From: Bog-473 sp963777485
Lineage (GTDB): Bacteria; Actinomycetota; Acidimicrobiia; Acidimicrobiales; RAAP-2
Assembly: GCA_963777485.1 (NCBI GenBank)
Contig: CAVZQP010000001.1
Coordinates: 1,054,001 to 1,118,000, forward strand
Reading direction: 5' to 3'
Length of the DNA: 64,000 nt
In this document: one piece after another, positions 29,181-37,731 of the stretch
How the letters are laid out: the number at the start of each line of letters is the position of its first letter
Numbering within the stretch: position 1 is the stretch's first letter
The notes under the pieces: model-generated
Databases searched by the model: none
What the model was told of the DNA's origin: nothing
What the model saw: the letters and a program-made list of their open reading frames with translations, nothing else
Translations under genes and position numbers: made by a program

Positions 29181-31172
29181 GTGGTGCTCACGATTCGAGA
29201 CTACGGGCGTTGGACGTCCCCTCTGACCGCGGGTGATGTCGCCCGAGGCAAAGTGTCACTGGCTGAGCTGTGTTCGGACGGTGTCGCGCTCTACTGGCTC
29301 GAGTCACGACCCGAGGAGAACGGGCGCGTCGTGTTCGTGCGGGCGGGCGCCGACGGGCCCCGTGACCATTCGCCGGCGCACGTGAGCATTCGGAGCCGGG
29401 TACACGAATACGGCGGCGGGGCGGTGTGCCTCGTGCCCGGCGGTGCCGCCGGCGCCTTCGCCTACGTGGACCAGTCGGATCAACGGGTGTGGCTCTGCAA
29501 CGGCCCGTCCGCCGCCGCACCGGGGAGTGCGTCACCACGGCCGCTCTCGCCCGCGGCACCCGAAGGAGTGGCGTATCGGCACGGAGGACTGAGCGCGACG
29601 GCGGACGGGCGATGGGTCCTGGCCGTCCGTGAGGCTCACGTGGACGGCGGACGGCCCCCGGAGCGCAGCATCGTCGCCCTCTCCACGCGCAGCCGTAACC
29701 CCTCCGGGTCGGCACTGCTCGACGGCCACGACTTCTTCGGCGCTCCCCGCCTCGACCCGGCCGCGGCGCGACTGGCCGTGGTGGTCTGGGACCACCCGAA
29801 CATGCAGTGGGACGCCTCGTCGCTCGTCGTCGTCCAACTCGGTCGCGCCGGTTCCTCCGACCCCGACGACGAGGCACTCATAAGGACCGGGACGCCCTGG
29901 GTCGTCGCCGGCGGACAGGAGGAGTCGATCGGACAGCCGGCTTGGCAACGCGACGGCACCCTGCGCTTCGTCTCGGACCGGCGTGGCTGGTGGCAGCCCT
30001 ACGTCCATCCGGGCAAACCCGATGCCACAGCCACAGCCACGGCCGCGCCGCTCACCGACGCCGAGGCCGAGTTCCACGGCCCCGACTGGGTCCTCGGCCA
30101 GAACACGTTCGCGGAGTTGCCCGACGGGACCGTCGTGGCGTGCCGGACGTCGGACGGCCGCGACGCCGTGGTCCGCCTCCACCCGGGGAGAGCACCGGAG
30201 GAGGTCGCACAACCATGCGTGTCGATCGCGGCCCTGTGTGCGCACGGCGACGGGATCGCGCTGATCGGCAGCACCCCCGACTCACCTTCCAACGTGTGGA
30301 TGATCGAGCCGGCCGGGCCACCGCGGCCCGTGCGGCCGGCGCCCGCGAGCGCCTCGGCACTCCATCCCGAAGACCTCGCATCCGCTGAGCCGTTCACGGT
30401 GACCGGCCGTACCGGACGTGCCGTGCACGGAACGCTGTACCGGCCCCGCCACCCCGACGCGGCTGCGCCCGAGCGGAGCGGGACGAACCCGCCACCACTC
30501 ATCACGTGGTGTCACTCCGGCCCGACCTCGGCCTGCCAGGCGGGCCTCGACCTGACGCTGCAGTTCTTCACGACCCGGGGTTTCGCGGTCGCCTGTGTCG
30601 ACTACGCGGGGAGCACGGGATACGGCCGCGACTACCGCGTCGCGCTCTGGGGTCAGTGGGGCGTGGCGGACGCGGAGGATTGCCTCGATGCGGCCCGCCA
30701 CCTCGCCGGCCGCGGCGACGTCGACCCCGACCGCATGGCCGTCCGTGGCGGCAGCGCCGGCGGCATGACCGCGCTCAACGCGCTGGCGGCGGGGGAGGGC
30801 TTCAAGGCGTGCACGGCTCTGTACGCGGTGACCGACCTGCTGAGTCTGGCCGCCACCACCCACGACTTCGAGGCCCATTACAACGACCGCCTCATCGGGC
30901 CGCTCCCCGAGGCACGGGACCTGTTCGTCGGACGCTCGCCGGTGAACCGGGCCGCCGCCATGACCGGGGCCGTGCTCCTGCTCCAGGGCACCGAGGACGC
31001 CGTGGTGCCACCGGCGCAGGCGGAACGCATGCGGGACGCCCTGGCGAACGCCGGGATCCCGTGTGACCTGCGGTTCTTCTTGGGGGAGGGGCACGGCTTC
31101 CGCCGGGCGGACACCTTGACCACATGCCTGGAGGCGGAATTGGCGTTCTATCTGGAGGTACTGCGCCTCTAA
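29181..31172 (+). CDS. S9 family prolyl-oligopeptidase-type serine peptidase
   Basis: 663 aa. N-terminal beta-propeller region (about 10-380) and C-terminal alpha/beta-hydrolase domain. The nucleophile motif is GGSAGG (RGGSAGGM), followed by the acid in GTEDAVVP and the His in GEGHGF. The opening YGRWTSPLTAGDV is the usual start of this subfamily. No signal peptide, so a cytoplasmic acylaminoacyl- or dipeptidyl-peptidase-like role is likely. A TACGTT box at 29169-29174, 6 nt before the GTG, supports this start. Confidence 0.9.
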   Translation: MVLTIRDYGRWTSPLTAGDVARGKVSLAELCSDGVALYWLESRPEENGRVVFVRAGADGPRDHSPAHVSIRSRVHEYGGGAVCLVPGGAAGAFAYVDQSDQRVWLCNGPSAAAPGSASPRPLSPAAPEGVAYRHGGLSATADGRWVLAVREAHVDGGRPPERSIVALSTRSRNPSGSALLDGHDFFGAPRLDPAAARLAVVVWDHPNMQWDASSLVVVQLGRAGSSDPDDEALIRTGTPWVVAGGQEESIGQPAWQRDGTLRFVSDRRGWWQPYVHPGKPDATATATAAPLTDAEAEFHGPDWVLGQNTFAELPDGTVVACRTSDGRDAVVRLHPGRAPEEVAQPCVSIAALCAHGDGIALIGSTPDSPSNVWMIEPAGPPRPVRPAPASASALHPEDLASAEPFTVTGRTGRAVHGTLYRPRHPDAAAPERSGTNPPPLITWCHSGPTSACQAGLDLTLQFFTTRGFAVACVDYAGSTGYGRDYRVALWGQWGVADAEDCLDAARHLAGRGDVDPDRMAVRGGSAGGMTALNALAAGEGFKACTALYAVTDLLSLAATTHDFEAHYNDRLIGPLPEARDLFVGRSPVNRAAAMTGAVLLLQGTEDAVVPPAQAERMRDALANAGIPCDLRFFLGEGHGFRRADTLTTCLEAELAFYLEVLRL

Positions 31173-31228
31173 GATTCGATACAGGTTCCGCCTGCGCCAA
31201 ACCCTCTGCGCGAGGATTTCGAGACGCC

Positions 31229-32629
31229 ATGCCGACAACCGTTGTGACCATCACCGACTGGGGCAATCGCTGTGTCGCCGCGGGGCGGCGCGCGTTCGAC
31301 CGGGTGCGACGGATCTCCCCGGTCAACGGCGACGCCTTGCTCTACGCGATCAGTGCCGCCTTCGCGCTGGTCACGATCTACACGTCCACCAACGGTCTCT
31401 ACCAGGTGTGGGGCCGCATGGCGCTGGCGCCGTTCGCGTTCGGCGCCGTGGCCTCCGCCGGCCTCGCACTGTTCCTGCGCCGCGCCCGTCGCAGGCAGAT
31501 CGGAAACCGGCTGACGGCGGTGCAGTACCGCCGGGCCTGGGCCGCCCGCATCGGCGTGGCGGTCTGCGTGTTCGTCGGCGCGCTCGCCATCCCGCTCGGC
31601 ATGGAAGTCCTGTGGCGCTTCGACGGGACGACCGGCTCGCACCTGCAGCCAGAGGTCACGGCGGTCGAGGTCGGTGGACAGCAACTCGTGAAGGGGCAAG
31701 ACCCATACCGCAAGATCGTCAACGGCAACCACCCGGTCAAGTACCACGCGCCCGGAGAGCCGGACACGCCGGGCTTCCTGCCCTATCTGCCGCTCATGGC
31801 GGTGCTCGGGATACCGAGCGACATCTGGCCCAACAACGGTCTCAGCGACGCCCGCATCTTCTTCTGCGTCACGACGCTGGGGGTCGCCGCGGTCGCGCTC
31901 TATCTGTGCCGTGCGAACGGGCGGCGCAAGATCCGCGCCCTCCAGGCCCTGATCATCCTGCCGCTCGCCTCACTGCCCCTGGCCACTGGCGGTGACGACA
32001 TCCCGGTCGTGGCCTTTCTCCTCCTCGCCATGGTGCTGGCGCAGCGGCGGCGGCCGTTCGCCTCCGGGATCGTGCTCGGCATCGCGTCGGCGATGAAGTT
32101 CACCGCGTGGCCGCTGGCCGTGCTCGCGCTGTTCGCCGCCCGGAATCGCAAGGGCGAGCGCAAGCCGCTGACCATGCTCGCAGGCCTGCTCGTCGTGGCG
32201 ATCCCGACGATCTTCCCGTTCGCGCTGCGCGGCCCGATCGCGCTCTTCGATGACGTCGTGCTCTTCCCGTTGGGCTTGAGCGCGATCCCGTCGACCGCGG
32301 CCAGCGCGCTCCCCGGGCACGAGCTCGTGCTCGCCTTTCCCGCCCTGAGCCGGATCCTTCCGCTCTCGGTCGGGTTCGTCCTGGCGCTGATCCTCGCCCG
32401 TTACCTCTACAAGCACACGCCCAGCACCGTGTCGCAGGTGTGCGAAATCACCGGCATCGTGATGTGCGCACTCATCCTGCTGGCGCCCAACCCCCGCGTC
32501 GGCTACCTGTTGTACCCGATCAACTTCTTCGTCTGGGCCTACCTGTTGGCGCCACGCTCGGAGGAGTTGGAGCTGTTGCCGACCGGTGGTACCGACGACA
32601 AGGCCGCACCAGCGGCGATCGCCGCCTGA
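31229..32629 (+). CDS. Polytopic membrane protein, GT-C/GT87-like
   Basis: 466 aa with about ten to eleven hydrophobic segments and Arg-rich cytoplasmic loops. An extracytoplasmic loop after the second or third segment contains GQDPYRKIVNGNHPVKYHAP and TPGFLPYLPL, similar in style to the acidic/aromatic loop of DUF2029/GT87 polyprenyl-phosphate-dependent mannosyltransferases. The ATG at 31229 is 57 nt after the peptidase stop. A glycosyltransferase role is inferred from topology only. Confidence 0.65.
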   Translation: MPTTVVTITDWGNRCVAAGRRAFDRVRRISPVNGDALLYAISAAFALVTIYTSTNGLYQVWGRMALAPFAFGAVASAGLALFLRRARRRQIGNRLTAVQYRRAWAARIGVAVCVFVGALAIPLGMEVLWRFDGTTGSHLQPEVTAVEVGGQQLVKGQDPYRKIVNGNHPVKYHAPGEPDTPGFLPYLPLMAVLGIPSDIWPNNGLSDARIFFCVTTLGVAAVALYLCRANGRRKIRALQALIILPLASLPLATGGDDIPVVAFLLLAMVLAQRRRPFASGIVLGIASAMKFTAWPLAVLALFAARNRKGERKPLTMLAGLLVVAIPTIFPFALRGPIALFDDVVLFPLGLSAIPSTAASALPGHELVLAFPALSRILPLSVGFVLALILARYLYKHTPSTVSQVCEITGIVMCALILLAPNPRVGYLLYPINFFVWAYLLAPRSEELELLPTGGTDDKAAPAAIAA

Positions 32630-32649
32630 AAACCCCGCCCTGGCTCGAA

Positions 32650-33291
32650 TCAGCTCTGGTCGTCGTTCTGCTGCAGCAGGCGGATGGTGAAGTCCGTTTC
32701 GCCCGACGGCGGCGCACCGTGGCCGAACGTCGTGGGTGGGATGGTCGCCCCCATCTCCCAGAAGTAGCCGTCGGTGCCCGCCAGCTTCCCGAGGACCTCG
32801 AGCGCGCCCGGGTTGTTCGCGGCCGCTCCCTTGTCGAAGACCTGCCAGCCGTCCTGGTGCATGGTCGCAGCGAAGAACGCGAGCAAGGCGCCCTGTGAGT
32901 CCGTCGAGCGCAGCGTCACCTGGGCGTCGAATTGTCCGGCGCCCGCGGCGTTGTTCTGGTGCGAGATCCGGACCGACCCGACCGGCACCGACACGGCGTT
33001 GATGATGTTCGAAGGAGGCTCGCCCGACCCGACGATCGGCTTCAGCGAAACGGCCGCCGGCTCAGCACGGAGCGTGCTCCCTGGCACGGCGCTGGGCGCG
33101 CCCGACGTCTTCACCGGGGCAGGAGAATGGGAGGAGAGGATGCCGAGGGTGACGAAGACGGCCACGATCAGCACCGCGAGCCCGACGACGATCATGGCCG
33201 GCCTGATGGAGAACCCACCCGGCGTGGGCGGCCGCAACGGCTCGGCGTCCGCCTGCCCGGCGAGCCGGGTGTCCGTGTCGTGCAGCGTCAT
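32650..33291 (-). CDS. Membrane-anchored hypothetical protein
   Basis: 213 aa. One membrane segment at about 32-53 (AMIVVGLAVLIVAVFVTLGIL), a Ser/Pro linker and an extracytoplasmic domain (about 95-210) with QFDAQVTLRSTDSQGALLAFFAATMHQDGWQV. I do not recognise the family. Lies just downstream of thiD on the same strand with 12 nt between them. Confidence 0.65.
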   Translation of the reverse strand: MTLHDTDTRLAGQADAEPLRPPTPGGFSIRPAMIVVGLAVLIVAVFVTLGILSSHSPAPVKTSGAPSAVPGSTLRAEPAAVSLKPIVGSGEPPSNIINAVSVPVGSVRISHQNNAAGAGQFDAQVTLRSTDSQGALLAFFAATMHQDGWQVFDKGAAANNPGALEVLGKLAGTDGYFWEMGATIPPTTFGHGAPPSGETDFTIRLLQQNDDQS

Positions 33292-33303
33292 GGCCCGTCC
33301 AGC

Positions 33304-34125
33304 CTACGGCCGGGCCGACCACCCGAAATGGTCGACCGGCCCGTGCCCGGCGCCGAGGCGCCAGCCTGCACCCCCGACCAGCGCCCGGTGCACGAACTCC
33401 TTGGCGGCCGTGATGGCGGGGAGCACCGCGTCCCCCTGGGCCAGTCGCGCCGCGATCGCCGCCGACAACGAGCAGCCGGTGCCGTGGTCGTTGCCTGTCT
33501 CCACCCTGGCGCTCGGCAGCACAGCGAGCCCTTCGGGGCCGACCACGACGTCATCCGCCGATTCGGTGAGGTGGCCGCCCTTCACGACCACCCAGCGGGC
33601 GCCCCGCCGCCGGATCTCTTCGGCCACGGCGACTCGGGCGTCGAGCGAGACGAGCGCCTCCACGGTCGTGCCGCCCAGCACGGCGGCCTCGCGCAGGTTC
33701 GGCGTGGCGACGAGCGCCTGCGGCAGCAGCCGCTCGAGATAGGCCGCCGTTCCCTCCGGCTCCAAGAGCGGGTGACCGGTGGAGGAGACGAGCACGGGGT
33801 CCACCACGAGGCCCGGGAGGCGACCCTGCTCGGCGAGACAGGCCACTTCGGCCACGATGCCGCCGTTGGCCAGCATCCCGGTCTTCACGCTGCGCACCTC
33901 GAAGTCGTCGAGGACGGTCTCGACCTGCAACCGGACGAATGCAGGATCGAGGGCCACGACGCCACGGACCCCGGTCGTGTTCTGGGCCGTAACGGCGGTG
34001 AGCGCGCTCGTGCCGTGGACACGCAACGCGGCGAACGTCTTCAGGTCCGCCTGCGCGCCCGCACCACCTCCCGAGTCCGAACCCGCGATCGTCAACGCGG
34101 TCGGCGGGCTGGCGATCTGCGGCAT
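33304..34125 (-). CDS. thiD: Hydroxymethylpyrimidine (phosphate) kinase
   Basis: 273 aa. ribokinase-fold HMP/HMP-P kinase: GSDSGGGAGAQADLKTF at the start, VKTGMLANGGIV, DPVLVSSTGHPLL and the anion-hole motif NDHGTGCSLSAA. It phosphorylates the pyrimidine half of thiamine. A TATCGT box (34133-34138, minus) 7 nt before the ATG predicts a leaderless message. Divergent from thiG with only 28 bp between the starts. Confidence 0.92.
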   Translation of the reverse strand: MPQIASPPTALTIAGSDSGGGAGAQADLKTFAALRVHGTSALTAVTAQNTTGVRGVVALDPAFVRLQVETVLDDFEVRSVKTGMLANGGIVAEVACLAEQGRLPGLVVDPVLVSSTGHPLLEPEGTAAYLERLLPQALVATPNLREAAVLGGTTVEALVSLDARVAVAEEIRRRGARWVVVKGGHLTESADDVVVGPEGLAVLPSARVETGNDHGTGCSLSAAIAARLAQGDAVLPAITAAKEFVHRALVGGAGWRLGAGHGPVDHFGWSARP

Positions 34126-34153
34126 CGGGGCCACGATAGGCGGAGGCCGAGGT

Positions 34154-34978
34154 ATGGTCGTTCGGGTGACGACACCGCCGCGCACCGATGTGACCAGCGC
34201 CGATGCGCCCGATTCCTTCTGCATTGCCGGGGAGGTGTTGCAGTCCCGGCTGCTGCTCGGCACGGGCGGTATGACCAGCCTCCACGCCTTGCGCGCGGCG
34301 CTCGAGGAATCGGGTACGAACCTCGCCACCGTGGCGGTACGGCGGGTCGAGCCCTCACGTCAGGGCTCGCTGCTGAGCCTCTTCGACGAGCTCGGCATCC
34401 GGGTCCTTCCGAACACCGCCGGGTGCGCCACCGCCTCGGAAGCGGTGCTCACGGCAAAGTTGGCCCGTGAGGCCTTCGGAACCGACTGGGTGAAACTCGA
34501 AGTGATCGGCAACGACCGCACGCTGTTGCCCGACGCGGTGGAGCTGCTCTCGGCGGCTGAGCAACTCGCCGAGGACGGGTTCGTGGTCCTGCCCTACACG
34601 ACGGACGACCCCGTCCTGGCCTTCCGTCTCCAGCAAGTCGGCTGCGCGGCGGTCATGCCCCTCGGATCGCCCATCGGGAGTGGGCTGGGCATTCGGAACC
34701 CGCACAACATCGCATTGCTGCGCCAATCCGTCGACGTGCCGGTCATCCTCGACGCCGGCATCGGGACGGCGTCCGACGCTGCGCTGGCCATGGAGCTGGG
34801 CTGCGACGGCGTCCTCGTTGCGACGTCGGTCAACCGAGCGCACGACCCGGTCGCCATGGCGCGCAGCATGCGCCTCGCGGTGGAGGCGGGCCGGCTGGCC
34901 CGCCGTGCCGGGCGCATCCCCGTTCGGTTCCACGCCGAGCCGTCCAGCCCGCTCGAGGGCCGGGCCGACCTGGGCTGA
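34154..34978 (+). CDS. thiG: Thiazole synthase
   Basis: 274 aa. Schiff-base lysine in DWVKLEVIGND (Lys114), phosphate-binding segments PLGSPIGSGLGIRNP and DAGIGTASDAALAMELG. ThiG builds the thiazole phosphate from deoxyxylulose 5-phosphate, dehydroglycine/iminoglycine and ThiS thiocarboxylate. ThiS, ThiF and ThiO/H are not in this window. The ATG at 34154 has a weak GGAGGCCGAGG upstream; GTG 34166, 7 nt after a TATGGT, would be a leaderless alternative. Confidence 0.93.
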   Translation: MVVRVTTPPRTDVTSADAPDSFCIAGEVLQSRLLLGTGGMTSLHALRAALEESGTNLATVAVRRVEPSRQGSLLSLFDELGIRVLPNTAGCATASEAVLTAKLAREAFGTDWVKLEVIGNDRTLLPDAVELLSAAEQLAEDGFVVLPYTTDDPVLAFRLQQVGCAAVMPLGSPIGSGLGIRNPHNIALLRQSVDVPVILDAGIGTASDAALAMELGCDGVLVATSVNRAHDPVAMARSMRLAVEAGRLARRAGRIPVRFHAEPSSPLEGRADLG

Positions 34979-34983
34979 CCCGT

Positions 34984-35012
34984 TTGACCCGTAACTGAGG
35001 TCCACCTAAAGT
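34984..35012 (+). promoter_or_regulatory. Promoter of the iron transporter operon
   Basis: TTGACC (34984-34989), a spacer of exactly 17 nt, and TAAAGT (35007-35012). The -10 box lies inside the left half of the 34-bp palindrome, so a bound repressor would block it. Transcription should begin near 35019. Confidence 0.65.
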
Positions 35013-35035
35013 TAGGGTACCCTAACTTTAGGTGG
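35002..35035 (+). promoter_or_regulatory. 34-bp perfect palindrome, probable metal-regulator operator
   Basis: Two 17-bp halves (CCACCTAAAGTTAGGGT and its exact complement) meet at 35018/35019. The TTAGG...CCTAA core resembles DtxR/IdeR-type iron boxes (TTAGGTTAGGCTAACCTAA), and the next genes encode a ferric-iron ABC transporter. The palindrome is seen directly; the identity of the repressor is inferred. Confidence 0.85.
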
Positions 35036-35062
35036 TGCAGGTCAGCGAGGTGCAGCGGTCCG

Positions 35063-36118
35063 ATGGAAGGCGCGTGGAGGCGAAGGTCGGGTCGGCGGTT
35101 TCGTCGCGCCGCCGTGGCCTGCACGGTTCCACTGGGCTTCTTTCTCGCCGGATGCGCCCAGGGTGGGGGAGCGGGTTCGGCCGGGAGCCTCACGGTTTAC
35201 AGCGGGCAGCACGTGCAGACGACGCAGGCGCTGGTCGCCGCCTTCGAGCGCGAGAGCGGCATCTCCGTCAGCCTGCGCTCGGACGACGAGGACGTCCTGG
35301 CCGACCAGATCGTTACCGAAGGTGACCGCTCGCCCGCAGACGTCTTCTACACGGAAAACTCACCGCCGCTGCAGTACCTCGCTTCGAAACACATGCTCGC
35401 CATGGTGGAACCCGCCACGCTCCACAACACGCCGTCACGGTTGAACTCCCCGGATGGGAGGTGGGTGGGCGTGTCCGCCCGTGTGAGCGTGATGGTTTAC
35501 AACACGAAGCTGCTGGCGCCCGGTGAACTGCCCAGCTCTGCCATGCAACTGGCGGATCCGCGGTGGAACGGGCGCGTCGGTATCGCCGGCAGCGAGACCG
35601 ACTTCCAACCCATCGTCACGAGCGTGGCTCGGACGCACGGTGAGAGCGCGGCGCTTACGTGGCTCAACGCCCTCAAGGCCAATGCAGGCGGCCACGACTA
35701 TTCGAGCAACGAGGCCCTCATTGCGGCAGTGAACAGCGGGCAGGTCGCGCTGGGGGTCATCAACCAGTACTACTGGTACAGGGAGCGGGCCCAGGTTGGT
35801 ACGTCGGGTACGCACTCGGCGATCGCATACTTCGCGCCACACGATGTCGGCTACGTGCTGAACGTCTCTGGGGCGGCCGTGCTCCGCTCCTCGACCCATC
35901 AAAAGGCGGCGCAGCGGTTCCTCGCCTTTCTCACCTCGGCACAGGGGCAGGAGATCATCGCGCACAGCGACAGTTTCGAATATCCCATCGCATCCGGCGT
36001 GACGACGGCCCAGACCGAAACACCGTTTGCGGCGCTGCAACCCAACGACATCACGATCGCCGAGCTCGGCACCGGCGCCGAAGCCATCAAGCTCTTGCAG
36101 GAAGCGCAGCTCTTGTGA
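35063..36118 (+). CDS. Ferric-iron ABC transporter, substrate-binding lipoprotein
   Basis: 351 aa. Signal peptide with lipobox FFLAGC (Cys about 29). The mature part follows the FutA/FbpA pattern: LTVYSGQHVQTTQALVAAFERESGI, DVFYTENSPPLQYL, and a C-terminal INQYYWYRE segment that corresponds to the iron-binding tyrosines of the family. Captures Fe3+ outside the membrane for the permease encoded next. First gene of a three-gene operon controlled by the palindrome upstream; its stop overlaps the next GTG. Confidence 0.9.
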   Translation: MEGAWRRRSGRRFRRAAVACTVPLGFFLAGCAQGGGAGSAGSLTVYSGQHVQTTQALVAAFERESGISVSLRSDDEDVLADQIVTEGDRSPADVFYTENSPPLQYLASKHMLAMVEPATLHNTPSRLNSPDGRWVGVSARVSVMVYNTKLLAPGELPSSAMQLADPRWNGRVGIAGSETDFQPIVTSVARTHGESAALTWLNALKANAGGHDYSSNEALIAAVNSGQVALGVINQYYWYRERAQVGTSGTHSAIAYFAPHDVGYVLNVSGAAVLRSSTHQKAAQRFLAFLTSAQGQEIIAHSDSFEYPIASGVTTAQTETPFAALQPNDITIAELGTGAEAIKLLQEAQLL

Positions 36119-37731
36119 GGCGCGCGTGGCTCGAACGCCATCACCGTCCTGGCGGGCGACGGCCGATCGGGCTGACCGTGGCGGCCGTCCTCGTCTCAGC
36201 GGTGGTTCTCGTGCCACTCGTCTTTCTCGTGGTGCAAGCCGTGCAGGTCGGATGGGCCGAGTTGCAGCACCTGCTCTTCCGCAACCTCACCGCGGTGTTG
36301 GTGCGGAACACGGTGTCGTTGGTCGTGGTCGTGACGCTGATCTGTGCGGTCGTCGGTACGCTCGCCGCATGGTTCGTCGAGCGCACGGATGTGCCCGGAC
36401 GGCGTTGGTTTGCCATTCTCATGGTCATACCCCTCGGCATCCCGGACTTTGTCGTCAGCTTCGGCTGGCGTGCCGTCTTTCCGTCAATCGGCGGGTTTTG
36501 GGCGGCCGTCCTCGTCATGTCCCTGGCTGTATACCCCCTCGTCTTCCTGCCGGTGGCTGCCAGCTTTCGTTCTGCCGACCCGGCGCAGGAAGAGGTCGCA
36601 CGCAGCCTCGGCCTGGGCAGACTCCGGACGTTCTGGACAGTGACGGTCGGGCAAGCGCGGGTCGCCATCTTGGGCGGGGCCATCCTCGTCGGTCTGGTCG
36701 TCCTGGCGGAGTTCGGCGCCTTCGAGATCCTGGGGTATCAGACCCTCACGACGGAGATCTACAACGAGTTCCAAGTCGGCTTCAACGAGCCGGCTGCCTG
36801 CGCCCTCTCGCTGATCCTCGTCCTGCTCGGCGCAGTGCTGTTGGCGAGCGAGGAACTCGTGCGCGGCAGGGGACGGACGGCCCGGTTGGGAGCGGGCGCG
36901 GCGCGGGCCGCCAAGCGGGTCAGGCTCGGGCGGGCCCGTCTCGCGGCACTGGCCGGATTGGTCCTGCTCGTCGTCCTTGCCCTCGGAGTCCCGGTCGGGG
37001 CCATCTTCTACCTGATCGCGCAGGGTGGACAGAGCACCTTGCCGCCGGCGTCACTGTGGATCGCCACGGGGAACACGTTCGCCTTCGCTGCCGCGGCGGG
37101 CCTCGTCGCCAGTATCACCGCGCTTCCGATCGCCCTGTTGTCCGTGCGCTTCGCGCAGCCATGGGTCCTGGCACTCGAGCGCGTGAACATGCTCGTACTG
37201 GCGGTGCCCGGACTGGTCGTCGCGCTGAGCCTCACGTACCTGACTGAGCATTTTCTCCAGGGCCGCTTCTACCTGACCGATCCTCTGCTCGTCGTCGCTT
37301 ACGCCATCATGTTCTTCCCGCTCGCCATCGTGTCGGTGCGCGCCGCAATCGCGCGGGCTCCGGCCGGACTCGAAGAGGTTGGTCGATCTCTGGGTGTCCA
37401 TCGTCACTCGGTGATGTGGCGCGTCACGGTGCCGCTGGTTGCGCCGGGCCTCGCCGCCGCCTTTGCGTTGGTGTTCCTCGAAACGGCGACGGAGTTGACG
37501 GCCACGCTGGTGCTGCATCCGACCAACGTGGAGACACTCGCCACCCAGTTCTGGGCGTACCAGTCGAACGGTTCGTACAGTCAGGCGGCGCCGTACGCGC
37601 TCGTGATGGTGTTGATCGCAGCGGTGCCCGGATACGTGCTCGGTCGGTGGTTCGACCGCCAACCCGAACTACGGATGGCACGGGCCGGCGCCGCTCCGGT
37701 AACGGTGGCGCCGGCACTGGTGGCGACATGA
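36115..37731 (+). CDS. Ferric-iron ABC transporter, fused permease
   Basis: 538 aa with about twelve membrane segments, i.e. two BinT-like permease units in one chain, the usual FbpB form. EAA loops are visible in both halves: EEVARSLGLGRLRTFW (about 163) and EEVGRSLGVHRHSVMW (about 421). GTGA overlap with the binding-protein gene and ATGA overlap with the ATPase gene indicate tight coupling. Confidence 0.92.
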   Translation: MRRAWLERHHRPGGRRPIGLTVAAVLVSAVVLVPLVFLVVQAVQVGWAELQHLLFRNLTAVLVRNTVSLVVVVTLICAVVGTLAAWFVERTDVPGRRWFAILMVIPLGIPDFVVSFGWRAVFPSIGGFWAAVLVMSLAVYPLVFLPVAASFRSADPAQEEVARSLGLGRLRTFWTVTVGQARVAILGGAILVGLVVLAEFGAFEILGYQTLTTEIYNEFQVGFNEPAACALSLILVLLGAVLLASEELVRGRGRTARLGAGAARAAKRVRLGRARLAALAGLVLLVVLALGVPVGAIFYLIAQGGQSTLPPASLWIATGNTFAFAAAAGLVASITALPIALLSVRFAQPWVLALERVNMLVLAVPGLVVALSLTYLTEHFLQGRFYLTDPLLVVAYAIMFFPLAIVSVRAAIARAPAGLEEVGRSLGVHRHSVMWRVTVPLVAPGLAAAFALVFLETATELTATLVLHPTNVETLATQFWAYQSNGSYSQAAPYALVMVLIAAVPGYVLGRWFDRQPELRMARAGAAPVTVAPALVAT

